From positions 4,340,001-4,404,000 of the forward strand of contig OY282386.1 of NCBI GenBank assembly GCA_958295945.1: a stretch of DNA of 64,000 nt. Reading direction: 5' to 3'. Below are positions 1-8,415 of this stretch, piece after piece. The notes below the pieces were generated by a model, which was given only the letters and a program-made list of their open reading frames with translations, searched no databases and was not told where the DNA came from. Source of the stretch: Candidatus Poribacteria bacterium (GTDB lineage Bacteria > Poribacteria > WGA-4E > WGA-3G). The number at the start of each line of letters is the position of its first letter. Positions within the stretch are counted from its first letter, which is position 1. The position numbers and the translations under genes are program-made.

Positions 1-440
1 ATACCGATTGGCTGCCAATCAGTCTACCAACAGATATTCGTTCCGATCCACGCGTCAAAATCCCAATCTTCATCACCACAGCACATTACTATCTCAACGA
101 CATGTATGAAGAATTGGGACCGACAAAGTTTGTACCGGGAAGTCATTTCTCTGGATGCTCTCCAAATGGAGCAACAGAGTGGAAAAACCAAGATGAAGAG
201 AGCATTTTATGCAATGCGGGGGACGTGGTGCTTTTCCGGAGTGAAGTTTGGCATCGTGGTTCTGCCAATACCAGCAACGAAGTCCGTTACCTCATGCAAG
301 TACACTATGCAATGCGTATGATTACACAGAAATATCCGCCCTATCTGAATAAATTCCAGTTTGATGAATCGATCTTATCACAAGCAAACTCAAGACAGAG
401 ACGGCTACTTGGCGATCATCAACCAAGTAACTATGATTGA
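1..440 (+). CDS. PhyH-family Fe(II)/2-oxoglutarate dioxygenase, C-terminal part (cut by window edge)
   Basis: This is the 3' end of a phytanoyl-CoA dioxygenase (PhyH) family gene. The reading frame is open from base 3 and has no start codon inside the window. The first residues read TDWLPISLP, so the H of the family HxD iron motif lies just upstream; the D is present. The distal iron histidine is in EVWHRGSANTS, followed by the 2-oxoglutarate arginine region NEVRYL. The fragment is almost the same as the C-terminal half of the complete gene at 1215-2018, in both protein and DNA, so the two are recent duplicates separated by sodC. The substrate is unknown. PhyH enzymes hydroxylate small organic molecules or lipids in the cytoplasm. 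The family call is firm, the specificity is not. Confidence 0.85.
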   Translation, partial: TDWLPISLPTDIRSDPRVKIPIFITTAHYYLNDMYEELGPTKFVPGSHFSGCSPNGATEWKNQDEESILCNAGDVVLFRSEVWHRGSANTSNEVRYLMQVHYAMRMITQKYPPYLNKFQFDESILSQANSRQRRLLGDHQPSNYD

Positions 441-516
441 TGAATTTAGCGTAACGTTGTATAATATTGATTATCAAATCAATTTAACATTCCTATATTG
501 TTTAAAGGAGTTACTA

Positions 517-1092
517 ATGAGAAAAAAACAAGATTCTATGATTTTAAAAGCCATATTTCTACTATTGATTAGTATTTCTATCACATTAATTGGTTGTGAG
601 AGAATGCCACAACAGACAGGAATTATTCCAACCGCACCTGAAAAACAAGCAAAAGCCGTGATTGGCTCATCAAACGACAGTGGAATAAGCGGAGAAGCAG
701 TTTTCACCCAAGATGGTGCCCAAATCAAACTTATGATTGATATTCAAGGTGCAACCCCCGGTCTTCACGCCGTGCATATACACGAACACGGTGATTGCAG
801 TGCACCCGATGGCACATCCGCTGGTGGTCATTGGAATCCCACAGGTGTTGCGCACGGCAAATGGGGAGAAGGTGAGTTTCATCTTGGGGACATCGGGAAT
901 ATTAACGTCGGAGATGATGGAATGGGTAGTATTTCATTAACCACTGATCTCTGGGAAATCGGCTCAGGTTCAGATATAGATGTTGTAGGTAAGAGTATTA
1001 TTGTCCATGCTGGTGCTGACGACTTCACATCACAACCTTCTGGTGCTGCGGGTATGCGTATCGGTTGCGGTGTTATTGAATTATTAGAATAA
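517..1092 (+). CDS. sodC: Cu/Zn superoxide dismutase, lipoprotein
   Basis: The enzyme converts superoxide to oxygen and hydrogen peroxide outside the cytoplasm. The start at 517 is chosen because AAAGGAG lies 6 bases upstream and the product then begins with a lipoprotein signal (MRKKQ, hydrophobic stretch, lipobox LIGC). The same frame stays open upstream to 361, but that extension has no export signal. The metal ligands are visible in order: HIH in VHIHEHGDC, H in GGHWNP, H and D in HLGD, and H in IIVHAGADD. The disulfide cysteines are in HGDC and RIGCGV. The length of 191 residues fits a bacterial SodC with an anchor. It sits between two near-identical PhyH genes. The predicted role is defence of the envelope against host or photochemical superoxide. 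Confidence 0.93.
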   Translation: MRKKQDSMILKAIFLLLISISITLIGCERMPQQTGIIPTAPEKQAKAVIGSSNDSGISGEAVFTQDGAQIKLMIDIQGATPGLHAVHIHEHGDCSAPDGTSAGGHWNPTGVAHGKWGEGEFHLGDIGNINVGDDGMGSISLTTDLWEIGSGSDIDVVGKSIIVHAGADDFTSQPSGAAGMRIGCGVIELLE

Positions 1093-1161
1093 CTGCGACA
1101 GTCTCTTAACGCACTTTTTCAAGGATGTCTTGCTGGATTTAGGTCCTTGGACTGTCAGCAG
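1093..1161. other. Inverted repeat just after sodC
   Basis: CTGCGACAGTC at 1093-1103 pairs with GACTGTC-A-GCAG at 1150-1161 with one bulged base. Inside the loop CAAGGA at 1120-1125 can pair with TCCTTG at 1144-1149. The element starts at the base after the sodC stop codon. It could act as a transcription end or an mRNA 3' stabiliser, but there is no run of T after it, so it is not a classic terminator. Confidence 0.4.
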
Positions 1162-1214
1162 GACACCTGAAATTACTAAACATTGGATATATTATAATCA
1201 AAAGGAAAACACAA

Positions 1215-2018
1215 ATGGCAAAAGAACTCTCACTTGTCGCCTACAACGATTTAGAAAGTCAAGTTGAAGCACTGGAAAGAGATGGTTATGTCTATTTTCC
1301 CAATGTCATGAATAAGGATGAAATCACCATATTGCGAGAGACTATGGATCGTTTAGGTACCATACCTGAATGCTATGATAGACACCAAACACCAGACAAT
1401 GGTGGTGGTTTCCTTAACAAAATTATAAACAACTCCTTTAATCGTGATTCACTTTATCTGCAATTCCTTGACAAATCACCGATCATTGAAGTAGCAGAAG
1501 CAACACACGGTGGAGATTGCCATTGTATCGGTATGCAATCGTGGATCACGGGTCCTGGACGACCAGATCAGGGGTTACATACAGATTGGCTGCCCATTAG
1601 TTTACCCACAGATGTTCGGACTGACCCACGCGTCAAAGTTCCAATCTTCATTACCACAGCACATTACTATCTCAATGATATGTATGAGGAATTAGGACCG
1701 ACAAAATTTGTGCCGGGTAGTCATTTCTCCGGATGTTCTCCAGATGGAAAGACTGAGTGGAATAAACGTGGTGAGGAGAGTATATTATGCAATGCAGGGG
1801 ATGTTGTGCTTTTCCGGAGTGAAGTTTGGCATCGTGGTTCAGCAAATACCAGCAACGAAGTCCGTTATCTCCTACAGGTGCATTATGCTCAACGGATGAT
1901 TACACAGAAATACCCTCCCTACTTGAATAAGTTTCAGTTTGATGAATCGATTCTCGATCTTGCTAACCCACGACAGAGACGGTTGCTTGGGGATCATCGA
2001 CCAAGTAATTATGATTGA
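1215..2018 (+). CDS. PhyH-family Fe(II)/2-oxoglutarate dioxygenase
   Basis: This is a complete 267-residue phytanoyl-CoA dioxygenase family protein with no signal peptide, so it is cytoplasmic. The start ATG has an AAAGGA ribosome site about 8 bases upstream. The iron-binding triad can be placed: HTD in GLHTDWLPIS, and the distal histidine in FRSEVWHRGSAN. The arginine of NEVRYLLQVHY is positioned to bind 2-oxoglutarate. The length is normal for the family. The C-terminal half is nearly identical to the truncated gene at the left edge. The substrate cannot be read from sequence. Family members hydroxylate acyl-CoAs, osmolytes or secondary metabolites, and poribacterial genomes are known to carry many of them. 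Confidence 0.9.
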   Translation: MAKELSLVAYNDLESQVEALERDGYVYFPNVMNKDEITILRETMDRLGTIPECYDRHQTPDNGGGFLNKIINNSFNRDSLYLQFLDKSPIIEVAEATHGGDCHCIGMQSWITGPGRPDQGLHTDWLPISLPTDVRTDPRVKVPIFITTAHYYLNDMYEELGPTKFVPGSHFSGCSPDGKTEWNKRGEESILCNAGDVVLFRSEVWHRGSANTSNEVRYLLQVHYAQRMITQKYPPYLNKFQFDESILDLANPRQRRLLGDHRPSNYD

Positions 2019-2080
2019 TATTATTGCTACTCAAGATGATATGGAGTGGGTAGAGTTTTTTACAAAATACGACCAGACAC

Positions 2081-2130
2081 CTGTAGGAGCGATCTCCGAA
2101 TCGCGACAGATCGGGAATCGGAATTCCCTC
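2081..2130. repeat. Interspersed hairpin repeat, copy 1
   Basis: The sequence begins CTGTAGGAGCGATCTCCGAA, continues TCGCGA, and ends TCGGGAATCGGAATTCCCTC. A second copy with the same ends and a longer middle is at 19621-19682. Each copy can form short hairpins, for example GCGAT-CTCCGA-ATCGC and GGGAAT-CGGA-ATTCCC. It is non-coding and lies between two PhyH genes. It looks like a REP/MITE-type dispersed element. Confidence 0.75.
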
Positions 2131-2179
2131 TTATAATGAATTATGCGGTTTGTGCCAGTTACTTTTCGCACCTGATGAT

Positions 2180-3115
2180 ATGATGATATTAAATCACCCG
2201 ACAAAAATACCAAATCATACCCCCTTTGACTTCGGTGAACATCGTTTTTATTTTGGAAAAGAAATCCTTGAATTATCTGATTCTTCCTCATTGATTAACG
2301 ATTTTGAGGCATTACTCAAAAAGATCAGAGAAGATGGTTATCTTTTTATCAGAGGTTTCCATCCAAGGACTGATGCTGAGCAAGCAGCACAATGGACATT
2401 ACAGAACATTGCACAACGTGGTGGGTTACAACCTGATACGAAGGTTGAAGATGGTATCATTGGAGAAAGAAATCAGACATTTAGTTTCTTTCGTCAAACC
2501 GAGGTCGCTCACGCAAAACCGATTCTTGATGTGGTGGATAGTCATAGAACGATGCAATTCTATGAAAAATTCCTTGGTGGTCCAGTAATAACGTTTGACA
2601 AGCGATGGTTACGTTGCATGGCAAAAGGAGGACATAACCATTTTCACTACGACAGCGTTTATGTTGGCCGCGGCACACAGAACCGTTACACGATGTGGAG
2701 TGCATTGACAGACATCGGATTGGAAAACGGACCACTTGTCTTATGTCTCGGTTCCCATCAACATGATAAGTTAAAGTCTACATACGGCGCCACTGATATG
2801 GACAGAGATTTGACCGATGCAGTGTTTAGCACTAATCCACGCGAGATGGTTGATAAATTCGGATTCACATTGGGAACAGCACATTTTCAACCGGGAGATG
2901 TAATCATTTTCGGACTATATATGATGCATAGTAGTGCTCCCAACCGTTCTAATCGTTACCGCATCAGCATTGATACGAGATACCAACTTGCATCTGATGA
3001 GAAGGATGACCGCTTCTTTTTCCGTGAAGATGGGAGTTGGTTAGGCAACTTTTACAACAAAGATGTGAGTTACAAACCGATGACAGAACTTCGTCACGAG
3101 TGGGGATTAGAATAA
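2180..3115 (+). CDS. PhyH-family Fe(II)/2-oxoglutarate dioxygenase, divergent type
   Basis: This is a third PhyH-family oxygenase, only distantly similar to the two upstream. The HxD motif is in FHYDSVYVG and the distal histidine is in YMMHSSAPNRSNRYR, with an arginine following for 2-oxoglutarate. The frame is open from a TTG at 2150. ATG codons at 2180 and 2183 are more likely starts because the recognisable domain begins soon after (region NHPTKIPNHTPFDFGEH). No strong ribosome site is seen, so the start is uncertain by about ten codons. The product is about 311 residues and cytoplasmic. It lies 22 bp upstream of the phosphoesterase gene in the same direction, so the two may be co-transcribed. 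The substrate is unknown. Confidence 0.87.
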   Translation: MMILNHPTKIPNHTPFDFGEHRFYFGKEILELSDSSSLINDFEALLKKIREDGYLFIRGFHPRTDAEQAAQWTLQNIAQRGGLQPDTKVEDGIIGERNQTFSFFRQTEVAHAKPILDVVDSHRTMQFYEKFLGGPVITFDKRWLRCMAKGGHNHFHYDSVYVGRGTQNRYTMWSALTDIGLENGPLVLCLGSHQHDKLKSTYGATDMDRDLTDAVFSTNPREMVDKFGFTLGTAHFQPGDVIIFGLYMMHSSAPNRSNRYRISIDTRYQLASDEKDDRFFFREDGSWLGNFYNKDVSYKPMTELRHEWGLE

Positions 3116-3137
3116 CACCTTTACGATGGAGATGACT

Positions 3138-4778
3138 ATGATTTCCAAACAATATAAATTCACAGTTTTAGTGATTATCCTACTGTCTTGTTGTGTTGTA
3201 AACAGTGTTGACGCACACAATGCAGCAGCGACAGGAACTGTTTTTCTGGATACAAACAGTAATCAGATCATGGACAACAATGAGAAAGGGTTGCAAGGGA
3301 TTCGTGTCTCTAATGGACAGGATGTCGTCAAAACCGATGTCAGCGGAAAATACTTGCTTCCAGTTAATGATGACACCATCATCTTTGTCATCAAACCACG
3401 CGGATATATGACACCAGTTGATGAAAATCGACTCCCTAAATTTTACTACATTCATAAACCCAACGGTTCTCCAGAAGGATTGAAATATCCTGGAATCGCA
3501 CCAACCGGTCCTTTACCTGTGTCAATTGATTTTCCTCTCTACGAACAGACCGAACCCGATACCTTCAAAGTGCTCGTCTTCGGGGATACGCAACCTCGTA
3601 ATATGCAAGAAATTGAATGGTTAGCACATGATGTTATTGAAGAAGTTATCGGTACCGATGCTGTACTTGGTCTCAGTCTTGGTGATCTGGTAGGAGACAA
3701 TTTGAACTTATTCACACCTCTCAACGAAGTGATGTCTACTATAGGAATACCATGGTATAATGTCTACGGTAACCATGATATGAACCGTCTTGCAACTGAT
3801 GACCGTTACGCAGACGAGACCTTTGAACGTGTCTATGGACCAACTTGCTATTCCTTTGATTGGGGACCTGTCCATTTCATCAACATTGATAATGTGCTTT
3901 TTCTCCCTGAAAAGGAAGATAATCCACCTTACAAAAGCGAGGCAGGAGAACGACAGTTGACATTCATCAGAAATGACCTTGCCTTTGTCCCCAAAGATCA
4001 ACTCGTTGTTTTATCCATGCATATTCCGTTGACAGAGATGCATGATGTGAAGAACTTAATGGAGCTGCTCAGTGGTCGTCCTCATACTTTATCACTATCT
4101 GCTCATACACATATTCAAAGAGATGACTTCATTGGACGGCAGCACGGTTGGGAAGGCGATGAGAAACATCACCACCACAATCATGCAACCACATCAGGTA
4201 GTTGGTGGCAGGGGACGCTTGATGAAATCGGAATTCCACACACCACCATGCGAGACGGTGCACCGAACGGTTACGGTATCTTTACATTCAGTGGAAATCA
4301 ATATTCAATTCGGTTTAAAGCAGCTCGTCGCCCAGCAGATTATCAGATGAATATTTGGTCACCATGGGAAGTGGCACAATCAGAAACGACTAATACAGAT
4401 GTACTTGTCAATGTATTTGGTGGAAACGAACGCTCAAAGGTTGAAATGCGATTAGGACAAAAAGGTAAATGGAAAGAAATGACCTATTTACCCCAGAAAG
4501 ACCCATATTTCAAAGCACTCAAGGAACGTGATGAAGCATACCACATTGAACGGAAACTCCATACCACTGTTAGAGATTCAATGAAACTACTTATGAAAGA
4601 GGACACAGAACTCCCAAAAAGAGGGAAACGACTAAGTTATGGAGTTCCAAAATCATATCATATATGGCAAACCAAACTTCCCAATGAGATTAACAATGGA
4701 ACTCATATCATCTATGTCCGAACAACTGACATGTTTGGTCAAACATTCACAGGACGCAGAATCATCCGTGTGAAATAA
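3138..4778 (+). CDS. Secreted calcineurin-like phosphoesterase, three-domain
   Basis: This is an exported metallophosphoesterase. The start at 3138 is chosen over 3126 because GGAG lies 6 bases upstream and a clean signal peptide follows (hydrophobic run ending near VDAHN). After the signal comes a small Ig-like/SdrD-type domain (GTVFLDTNSN ... LQGIRVSNG ... TDVSGKYLLPV). The catalytic domain follows with its metal motifs in order: GDTQPRN, GDLVGDN, YGNHD, SMHIPL and SAHTHIQ. A C-terminal beta domain closes the protein. This N-catalytic-C layout matches the calcineurin-like proteins with MetallophosN and MetallophosC domains. An HHHHNH run near residue 350 is unusual and could bind extra metal. 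The substrate is unknown; relatives act on phosphate esters outside the cytoplasm. Confidence 0.88.
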   Translation: MISKQYKFTVLVIILLSCCVVNSVDAHNAAATGTVFLDTNSNQIMDNNEKGLQGIRVSNGQDVVKTDVSGKYLLPVNDDTIIFVIKPRGYMTPVDENRLPKFYYIHKPNGSPEGLKYPGIAPTGPLPVSIDFPLYEQTEPDTFKVLVFGDTQPRNMQEIEWLAHDVIEEVIGTDAVLGLSLGDLVGDNLNLFTPLNEVMSTIGIPWYNVYGNHDMNRLATDDRYADETFERVYGPTCYSFDWGPVHFINIDNVLFLPEKEDNPPYKSEAGERQLTFIRNDLAFVPKDQLVVLSMHIPLTEMHDVKNLMELLSGRPHTLSLSAHTHIQRDDFIGRQHGWEGDEKHHHHNHATTSGSWWQGTLDEIGIPHTTMRDGAPNGYGIFTFSGNQYSIRFKAARRPADYQMNIWSPWEVAQSETTNTDVLVNVFGGNERSKVEMRLGQKGKWKEMTYLPQKDPYFKALKERDEAYHIERKLHTTVRDSMKLLMKEDTELPKRGKRLSYGVPKSYHIWQTKLPNEINNGTHIIYVRTTDMFGQTFTGRRIIRVK

Positions 4779-4993
4779 GTATAATCAAACCTACAATAAA
4801 TGTGACATATTTTCACAATTGCATATTCAAATCTATATCAAGTAATGTAAAAGGCACAATGAATTGTGCAACTACAACAGCGTTTTCCAATAATACTATT
4901 TACGACGTTAGGAACAACTATGCAAAAATACTTGTCATGTAATCCGATTAAGTCTATACTTTTTCTACATCCTGACAGTATGGAGAAATTTAC

Positions 4994-5746
4994 ATGAACA
5001 TTCAAATGAACGACAAAGTCGCAGTGATTACAGGCGGATCAACTGGCATCGGAGCGGCTACTGCAATTCAATATGCCGATTCTGGCGGTAAAATTGTCAT
5101 CGGGGACATAAATGAACTTGATGGACAAGAAACAGTAAAGTTAATCCAGAAAAAAGGGGGTGAAGCTCTCTTTTGCAAGACTGATGTAACCCTTGAAGAC
5201 GATGTTATAAATCTGATGCAAAGTGCTGAGGATACTTACGGTCGTATTGATACATTAGTAACCTGCGCTGGAATACTTGAAGGTGCCAGTGTTCGTATAG
5301 AAGATTTTGATGCTGCTACTTTTGACTCTGTTATTGATGTCAACCTTAATGGAACTTTTTTGGCACTCAAGCATGCTGTTCCAATTATGGGAAACACTGG
5401 TGGTGGAGTAATTCTATGTATTGCATCTGGAGCTGGAATACACGGTGGGAGTTCTTCAGTTGCTTATGCTTCAAGTAAAGGCGGTGTAAATGGTCTGCTC
5501 ATGACAGTGGCAAATCAAGTAGGAGGCCTAAACATACGCATGCACACGATTTGTCCGGGTGGACTTGCTACGCCGCTAAAATTGGGGCAGATAGCACAGT
5601 CAGCCAGACGCGATGGACATGACCCAGATCAAGCGGTTGAAAATGCTTTGAAATCACTGGCAGACCCTGCCGGTGTTGCAAGAGTATTGACATTTCTCGC
5701 TTCCGATGAGGCATCTTATATAAGGGGCTTAATATCAACGAGGTAG
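4994..5746 (+). CDS. SDR-family NAD(P)-dependent oxidoreductase, C-terminus possibly frameshifted
   Basis: This is a classical short-chain dehydrogenase of 250 residues. The dinucleotide motif is GGSTGIG near residue 14, followed by the acidic GDI, CAG in place of NAG, and the catalytic S...YxxxK as YASSKGG. ATG 4994 has GGAG about 8 bases upstream. The tail reads SYIRGLISTR and stops, without the usual INVDGG ending. In another frame at 5722-5756 the DNA encodes KGLNINEVGK, which resembles that ending, so a small frameshift near 5720 is possible. Only a few residues would be affected. The 215 bp upstream hold no gene. The substrate is unknown; relatives are 3-oxoacyl-ACP reductases or sugar/steroid dehydrogenases. 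Confidence 0.85.
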   Translation: MNIQMNDKVAVITGGSTGIGAATAIQYADSGGKIVIGDINELDGQETVKLIQKKGGEALFCKTDVTLEDDVINLMQSAEDTYGRIDTLVTCAGILEGASVRIEDFDAATFDSVIDVNLNGTFLALKHAVPIMGNTGGGVILCIASGAGIHGGSSSVAYASSKGGVNGLLMTVANQVGGLNIRMHTICPGGLATPLKLGQIAQSARRDGHDPDQAVENALKSLADPAGVARVLTFLASDEASYIRGLISTR

Positions 5747-5763
5747 GTAAATCAAACTGGATA

Positions 5764-6150
5764 TTATGTATTTGGATTAAGTATATAATCCATGTTTAAC
5801 CACAAACTTTTTGAGTATCTGTAGAAAAAGATTGGAAATACGGCAGAAACAACACCCCATACACAAAAATTGGCTAAGAAAGGAATAGAGTTGAATAGGT
5901 CAATGAGAAAATAGCCCGGAAAGACCAGGAACACTGTCGCACCATAATTGATATACATAGCACCAATAAAATAACCCTGTTCACGTTCAAATTTCAAATT
6001 ACAATTGGGGCAATTGATATGCATTCTGAAACGTTTGACAAAGAGTGAACCTGTACTACATCTTGGACATTTGAGTCCAAATCCACACCTTAATCCTTTC
6101 TTGAGATTTCTAAATATGTTCTTCATTGACAATCTAATGATAGTTGACAT
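5764..6150 (-). CDS. DUF983 family membrane protein with zinc ribbon
   Basis: This is a small membrane protein of about 128 residues. A four-cysteine zinc ribbon (CPRC and CPNC, roughly residues 28-52) is followed by two hydrophobic segments, which is the DUF983 pattern. The frame also allows a TTG one codon before the ATG at 6150. It is the last gene of the long minus-strand polysaccharide locus, 14 bp after the sugar transferase gene, and it converges on the SDR gene. DUF983 has no established biochemical role. Its position suggests a link to envelope or polysaccharide assembly, but that is inference. Confidence 0.8.
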   Translation of the reverse strand: MSTIIRLSMKNIFRNLKKGLRCGFGLKCPRCSTGSLFVKRFRMHINCPNCNLKFEREQGYFIGAMYINYGATVFLVFPGYFLIDLFNSIPFLANFCVWGVVSAVFPIFFYRYSKSLWLNMDYILNPNT

Positions 6151-6164
6151 CAACTCTTTATTGT

Positions 6165-6830
6165 CTAATATGTGTTATCATCCCAAAAGACTCTGAACGT
6201 CCGTAGCAATATTTTGAAATCATTCCAAAGCGATAGATTCTCAATGTAGTCTAAATCCACAGAAATACCATCACGGATTGAGCCACGACGACGTGGACTC
6301 AACTGCCACAAACCGGTCATACCGGGACGCACCAGGTGTCTCTGGTTTTCCCACTCTTCGTATTTCTCCGCAAGGAAAGGCATTTCTGGACGTGGTCCAA
6401 CGAGACTCATATCTCCTTTGAGGACGTTAAACAATTGTGGCAGTTCGTCTAAGCTTGTTTTCCGAATCCATTTCCCAATAGATGTGATACGTATATCGTC
6501 GTTGGAATCGGGTTTTTCTGAATAGGATGGTGTATCGATATGAAGACTTCTAAACTTAAGGATAACAAATAACTTGTTCTTGAAACCGACCCGTTTGTGC
6601 GAGAAGAAAATAGGACCGCGTGAGGATAGTTTAATTAATATTGCAATGAGAATCATCAATGGTGAAAAAATAAGAATCAACAAGAATGCTGCCACAAAAT
6701 CTAAGAGGTATTTACCATGCTTTGCATAAAAAGTGGAAAGTCTCTTATGAGTAACTTGTGAGGTATTATCGTTCATAGAGGATAGAATAGAAGTGCGTAT
6801 GAAACGCAAATTTGATAGAAACTGTAACAT
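6165..6830 (-). CDS. Undecaprenyl-phosphate sugar phosphotransferase (initiating transferase)
   Basis: This is a bacterial sugar transferase of the WbaP/PglC type. It moves a sugar-1-phosphate onto undecaprenyl phosphate at the inner membrane, the first step of making a polysaccharide repeat. One membrane segment (LLDFVAAFLLILIFSP) is followed by the family core: GPIFF.HKRVG, LKFRSL, TSLDELPQLFNVLKGDMSLVGPRPE (in two parts around DELPQ), and RPGMTGLWQLS. The ATG at 6830 is preferred. A TTG at 6887 would overlap the preceding glycosyltransferase gene by 26 bp. The protein is about 221 residues, close to the monotopic PglC size. It is co-directional with the glycosyltransferase, so both probably act on the same glycan. 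Confidence 0.9.
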   Translation of the reverse strand: MLQFLSNLRFIRTSILSSMNDNTSQVTHKRLSTFYAKHGKYLLDFVAAFLLILIFSPLMILIAILIKLSSRGPIFFSHKRVGFKNKLFVILKFRSLHIDTPSYSEKPDSNDDIRITSIGKWIRKTSLDELPQLFNVLKGDMSLVGPRPEMPFLAEKYEEWENQRHLVRPGMTGLWQLSPRRRGSIRDGISVDLDYIENLSLWNDFKILLRTFRVFWDDNTY

Positions 6831-6861
6831 AATTCTTCGCCATACCCGTACAATCAAAGAT

Positions 6862-7983
6862 TCACTTCTTTTTCTGTAATTTTTCAAATACGTCTATATA
6901 TTGTTCTGCAATATGATCCCAATTGAACCGCTTCAGAATCTGTTCTGGTGCTCGAATACGAAAATCCTCAACCATCTCAGTATTCTGTTCTAATGTTTCC
7001 ATTTCATTTTTCAGAGAATCGAGGTCTTTATCAAAGAGTACACCGTATTTACCCCCTTCTAATACTTCATGGTTAAAGGGAGTATTCAACGCGAGGATAC
7101 AGTTAGAAAAACCCAACGCCTTCAATATGGATGGATTGATACCACCAAACTGATGTCCGTGAATATAAGCAAAACAGTGATGGTGGAGTTCTTTTATATG
7201 CTCAGAACTATCAATATGTCCAAGAAAAAGGACATTTTCATTTGCCATGTTTTTCAGTTTATCCAAAAATTCGTTTTCAAGCTTATTTCCTTTATAATCT
7301 GCGCCACCAGCAATAGCAAGCTTTTTCTCACTATTAGAAGATACATAAGCTTCCATAATCAGGTCAGCGTTATTATCTGGTACTAATCTACTTGCGATCA
7401 GATAATAGTCTCTTGACTGTAGACCATACTCCTCAAGCACTTCAGGATGTTCAGAGGGTTCAATATTGGCACCGTAGGCGATATAGGTTGTTTCTGCGCC
7501 CAATTCTTCAAGGTAGAGACGTTTCATCTCTTCAGCATCGGTAATTACAATAGGAAATGCTGAAGTTGCCATCTTTGCAGCCCATTTGAAATACATCGCA
7601 CCTATACCCTTCCATTTCGGTCTTAACCACTCCATTCCATCAACATTGATGACAGCCTTCTTACCTGCAATACGGAAAAACCAACCAAATGGACCATTGC
7701 CTGCATTCCATACCAAAATGGAATCAGAGGGTGAAAACGAAGCGTGTAAAGTTGCCAGAAAACTGTGGCTGAGGGTACTAAATGCTTTATGTTCAATACT
7801 GGGTAGATAAACTAACTTAACCCCTCTCCATTCGGCTGGTCTCTCTTTGAAAATGGCTTTTCTGCAATAGACTATAACCTCATGTCCAACTTCTACCCAA
7901 CGTGGTGCAAGTTCCCCCATGATAGTTTCTAATCCACTGTATGTCCCCGGAAGTCCACGAATACCTAATACCCGAATCCTCAT
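6862..7983 (-). CDS. GT4-type glycosyltransferase with DUF1972 N-terminal domain
   Basis: This 373-residue protein opens with MRIRVLGIRGLPGTYSGLE, the glycine-rich start of the DUF1972 domain found at the N-terminus of rhamnosyl- and other surface-glycan transferases. A GT4-like nucleotide-sugar half follows, with YLIASRLVPDNN, FLGHIDSSE, and HGHQFGGINPS. It is expected to extend a lipid-linked glycan on the cytoplasmic side. The start ATG at 7983 is immediately preceded (7992-8033) by a perfect 17 bp inverted repeat belonging to a mobile element. The only GGAGG near the start lies within an arm of that hairpin, so expression may have been altered by the insertion. It is followed by the initiating sugar transferase gene. 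Confidence 0.88.
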   Translation of the reverse strand: MRIRVLGIRGLPGTYSGLETIMGELAPRWVEVGHEVIVYCRKAIFKERPAEWRGVKLVYLPSIEHKAFSTLSHSFLATLHASFSPSDSILVWNAGNGPFGWFFRIAGKKAVINVDGMEWLRPKWKGIGAMYFKWAAKMATSAFPIVITDAEEMKRLYLEELGAETTYIAYGANIEPSEHPEVLEEYGLQSRDYYLIASRLVPDNNADLIMEAYVSSNSEKKLAIAGGADYKGNKLENEFLDKLKNMANENVLFLGHIDSSEHIKELHHHCFAYIHGHQFGGINPSILKALGFSNCILALNTPFNHEVLEGGKYGVLFDKDLDSLKNEMETLEQNTEMVEDFRIRAPEQILKRFNWDHIAEQYIDVFEKLQKKK

Positions 7984-7986
7984 CTA

Positions 7987-8415
7987 ATCTTCGGGCATTC
8001 CTCCCAAGTCCTTATGCTTGGGAGGAATGCCCGCCTCCTTTTATTCGTTTTTAGAAAGAGTGCTGTTTTAACACCACCTGCATATTGGGTGTTTGGATTT
8101 AGATGGAGCTGCTTCTTTTCGGAAATGCTGTCACCATTTCCGATCCGATCTGCCCTGTGTCCGCCCAAAAGATTTTGTTTGGCAATCTCCCTCTCGGGTT
8201 GTCCATTGCCCCATCCACATCACAGCATCCAAGTTTGAGGGGGCTTGGGAAGCATCCTTCAGCCGTCCAAGAACCACCTTGAACTCCCTTTTACCCGCAT
8301 TGTTCTGGCTGCCACGCCCAGATACCGAGATATTGTGTGTAGAAAACTGTTTAACTTGTGGGTCCCCGTTGGGCTATGGATATTCACAAGCCCAAGTCTT
8401 TAGACTTGGGTAGTT
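7987..8415. mobile_element. Palindrome-ended element, IS200/IS605-like remnant or non-autonomous derivative
   Basis: The 568 bp gap between two minus-strand genes holds no convincing gene. At one end is a perfect 17 bp inverted repeat (7992-8008 with 8017-8033, arm CGGGCATTCCTCCCAAG, 8-base loop). At the other end is a CCCAAGTC hairpin (8391-8398 with 8403-8410) followed by TAGTTGAC. Read on the minus strand the latter begins GTCAACTACCCAAGTCTAAA and then GACTTGGGCTTGT. Subterminal hairpins with such flanks are what I recall from IS200/IS605-type elements carrying tnpB or iscB. No transposase, TnpB or IscB frame is left. The roughly 350 bp between the hairpins are GC-richer than the flanks, with several short complementary segments. 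The exact ends are inferred, not proven. The remaining 8416-8551 stretch is AT-rich and shows nothing. Confidence 0.55.

Noticed and set aside
8014-8413. Short open frames inside the palindrome-ended element
   Set aside because: None shows TnpB, IscB or TnpA motifs. The frames run through the hairpin arms, and the region is better explained as non-coding.
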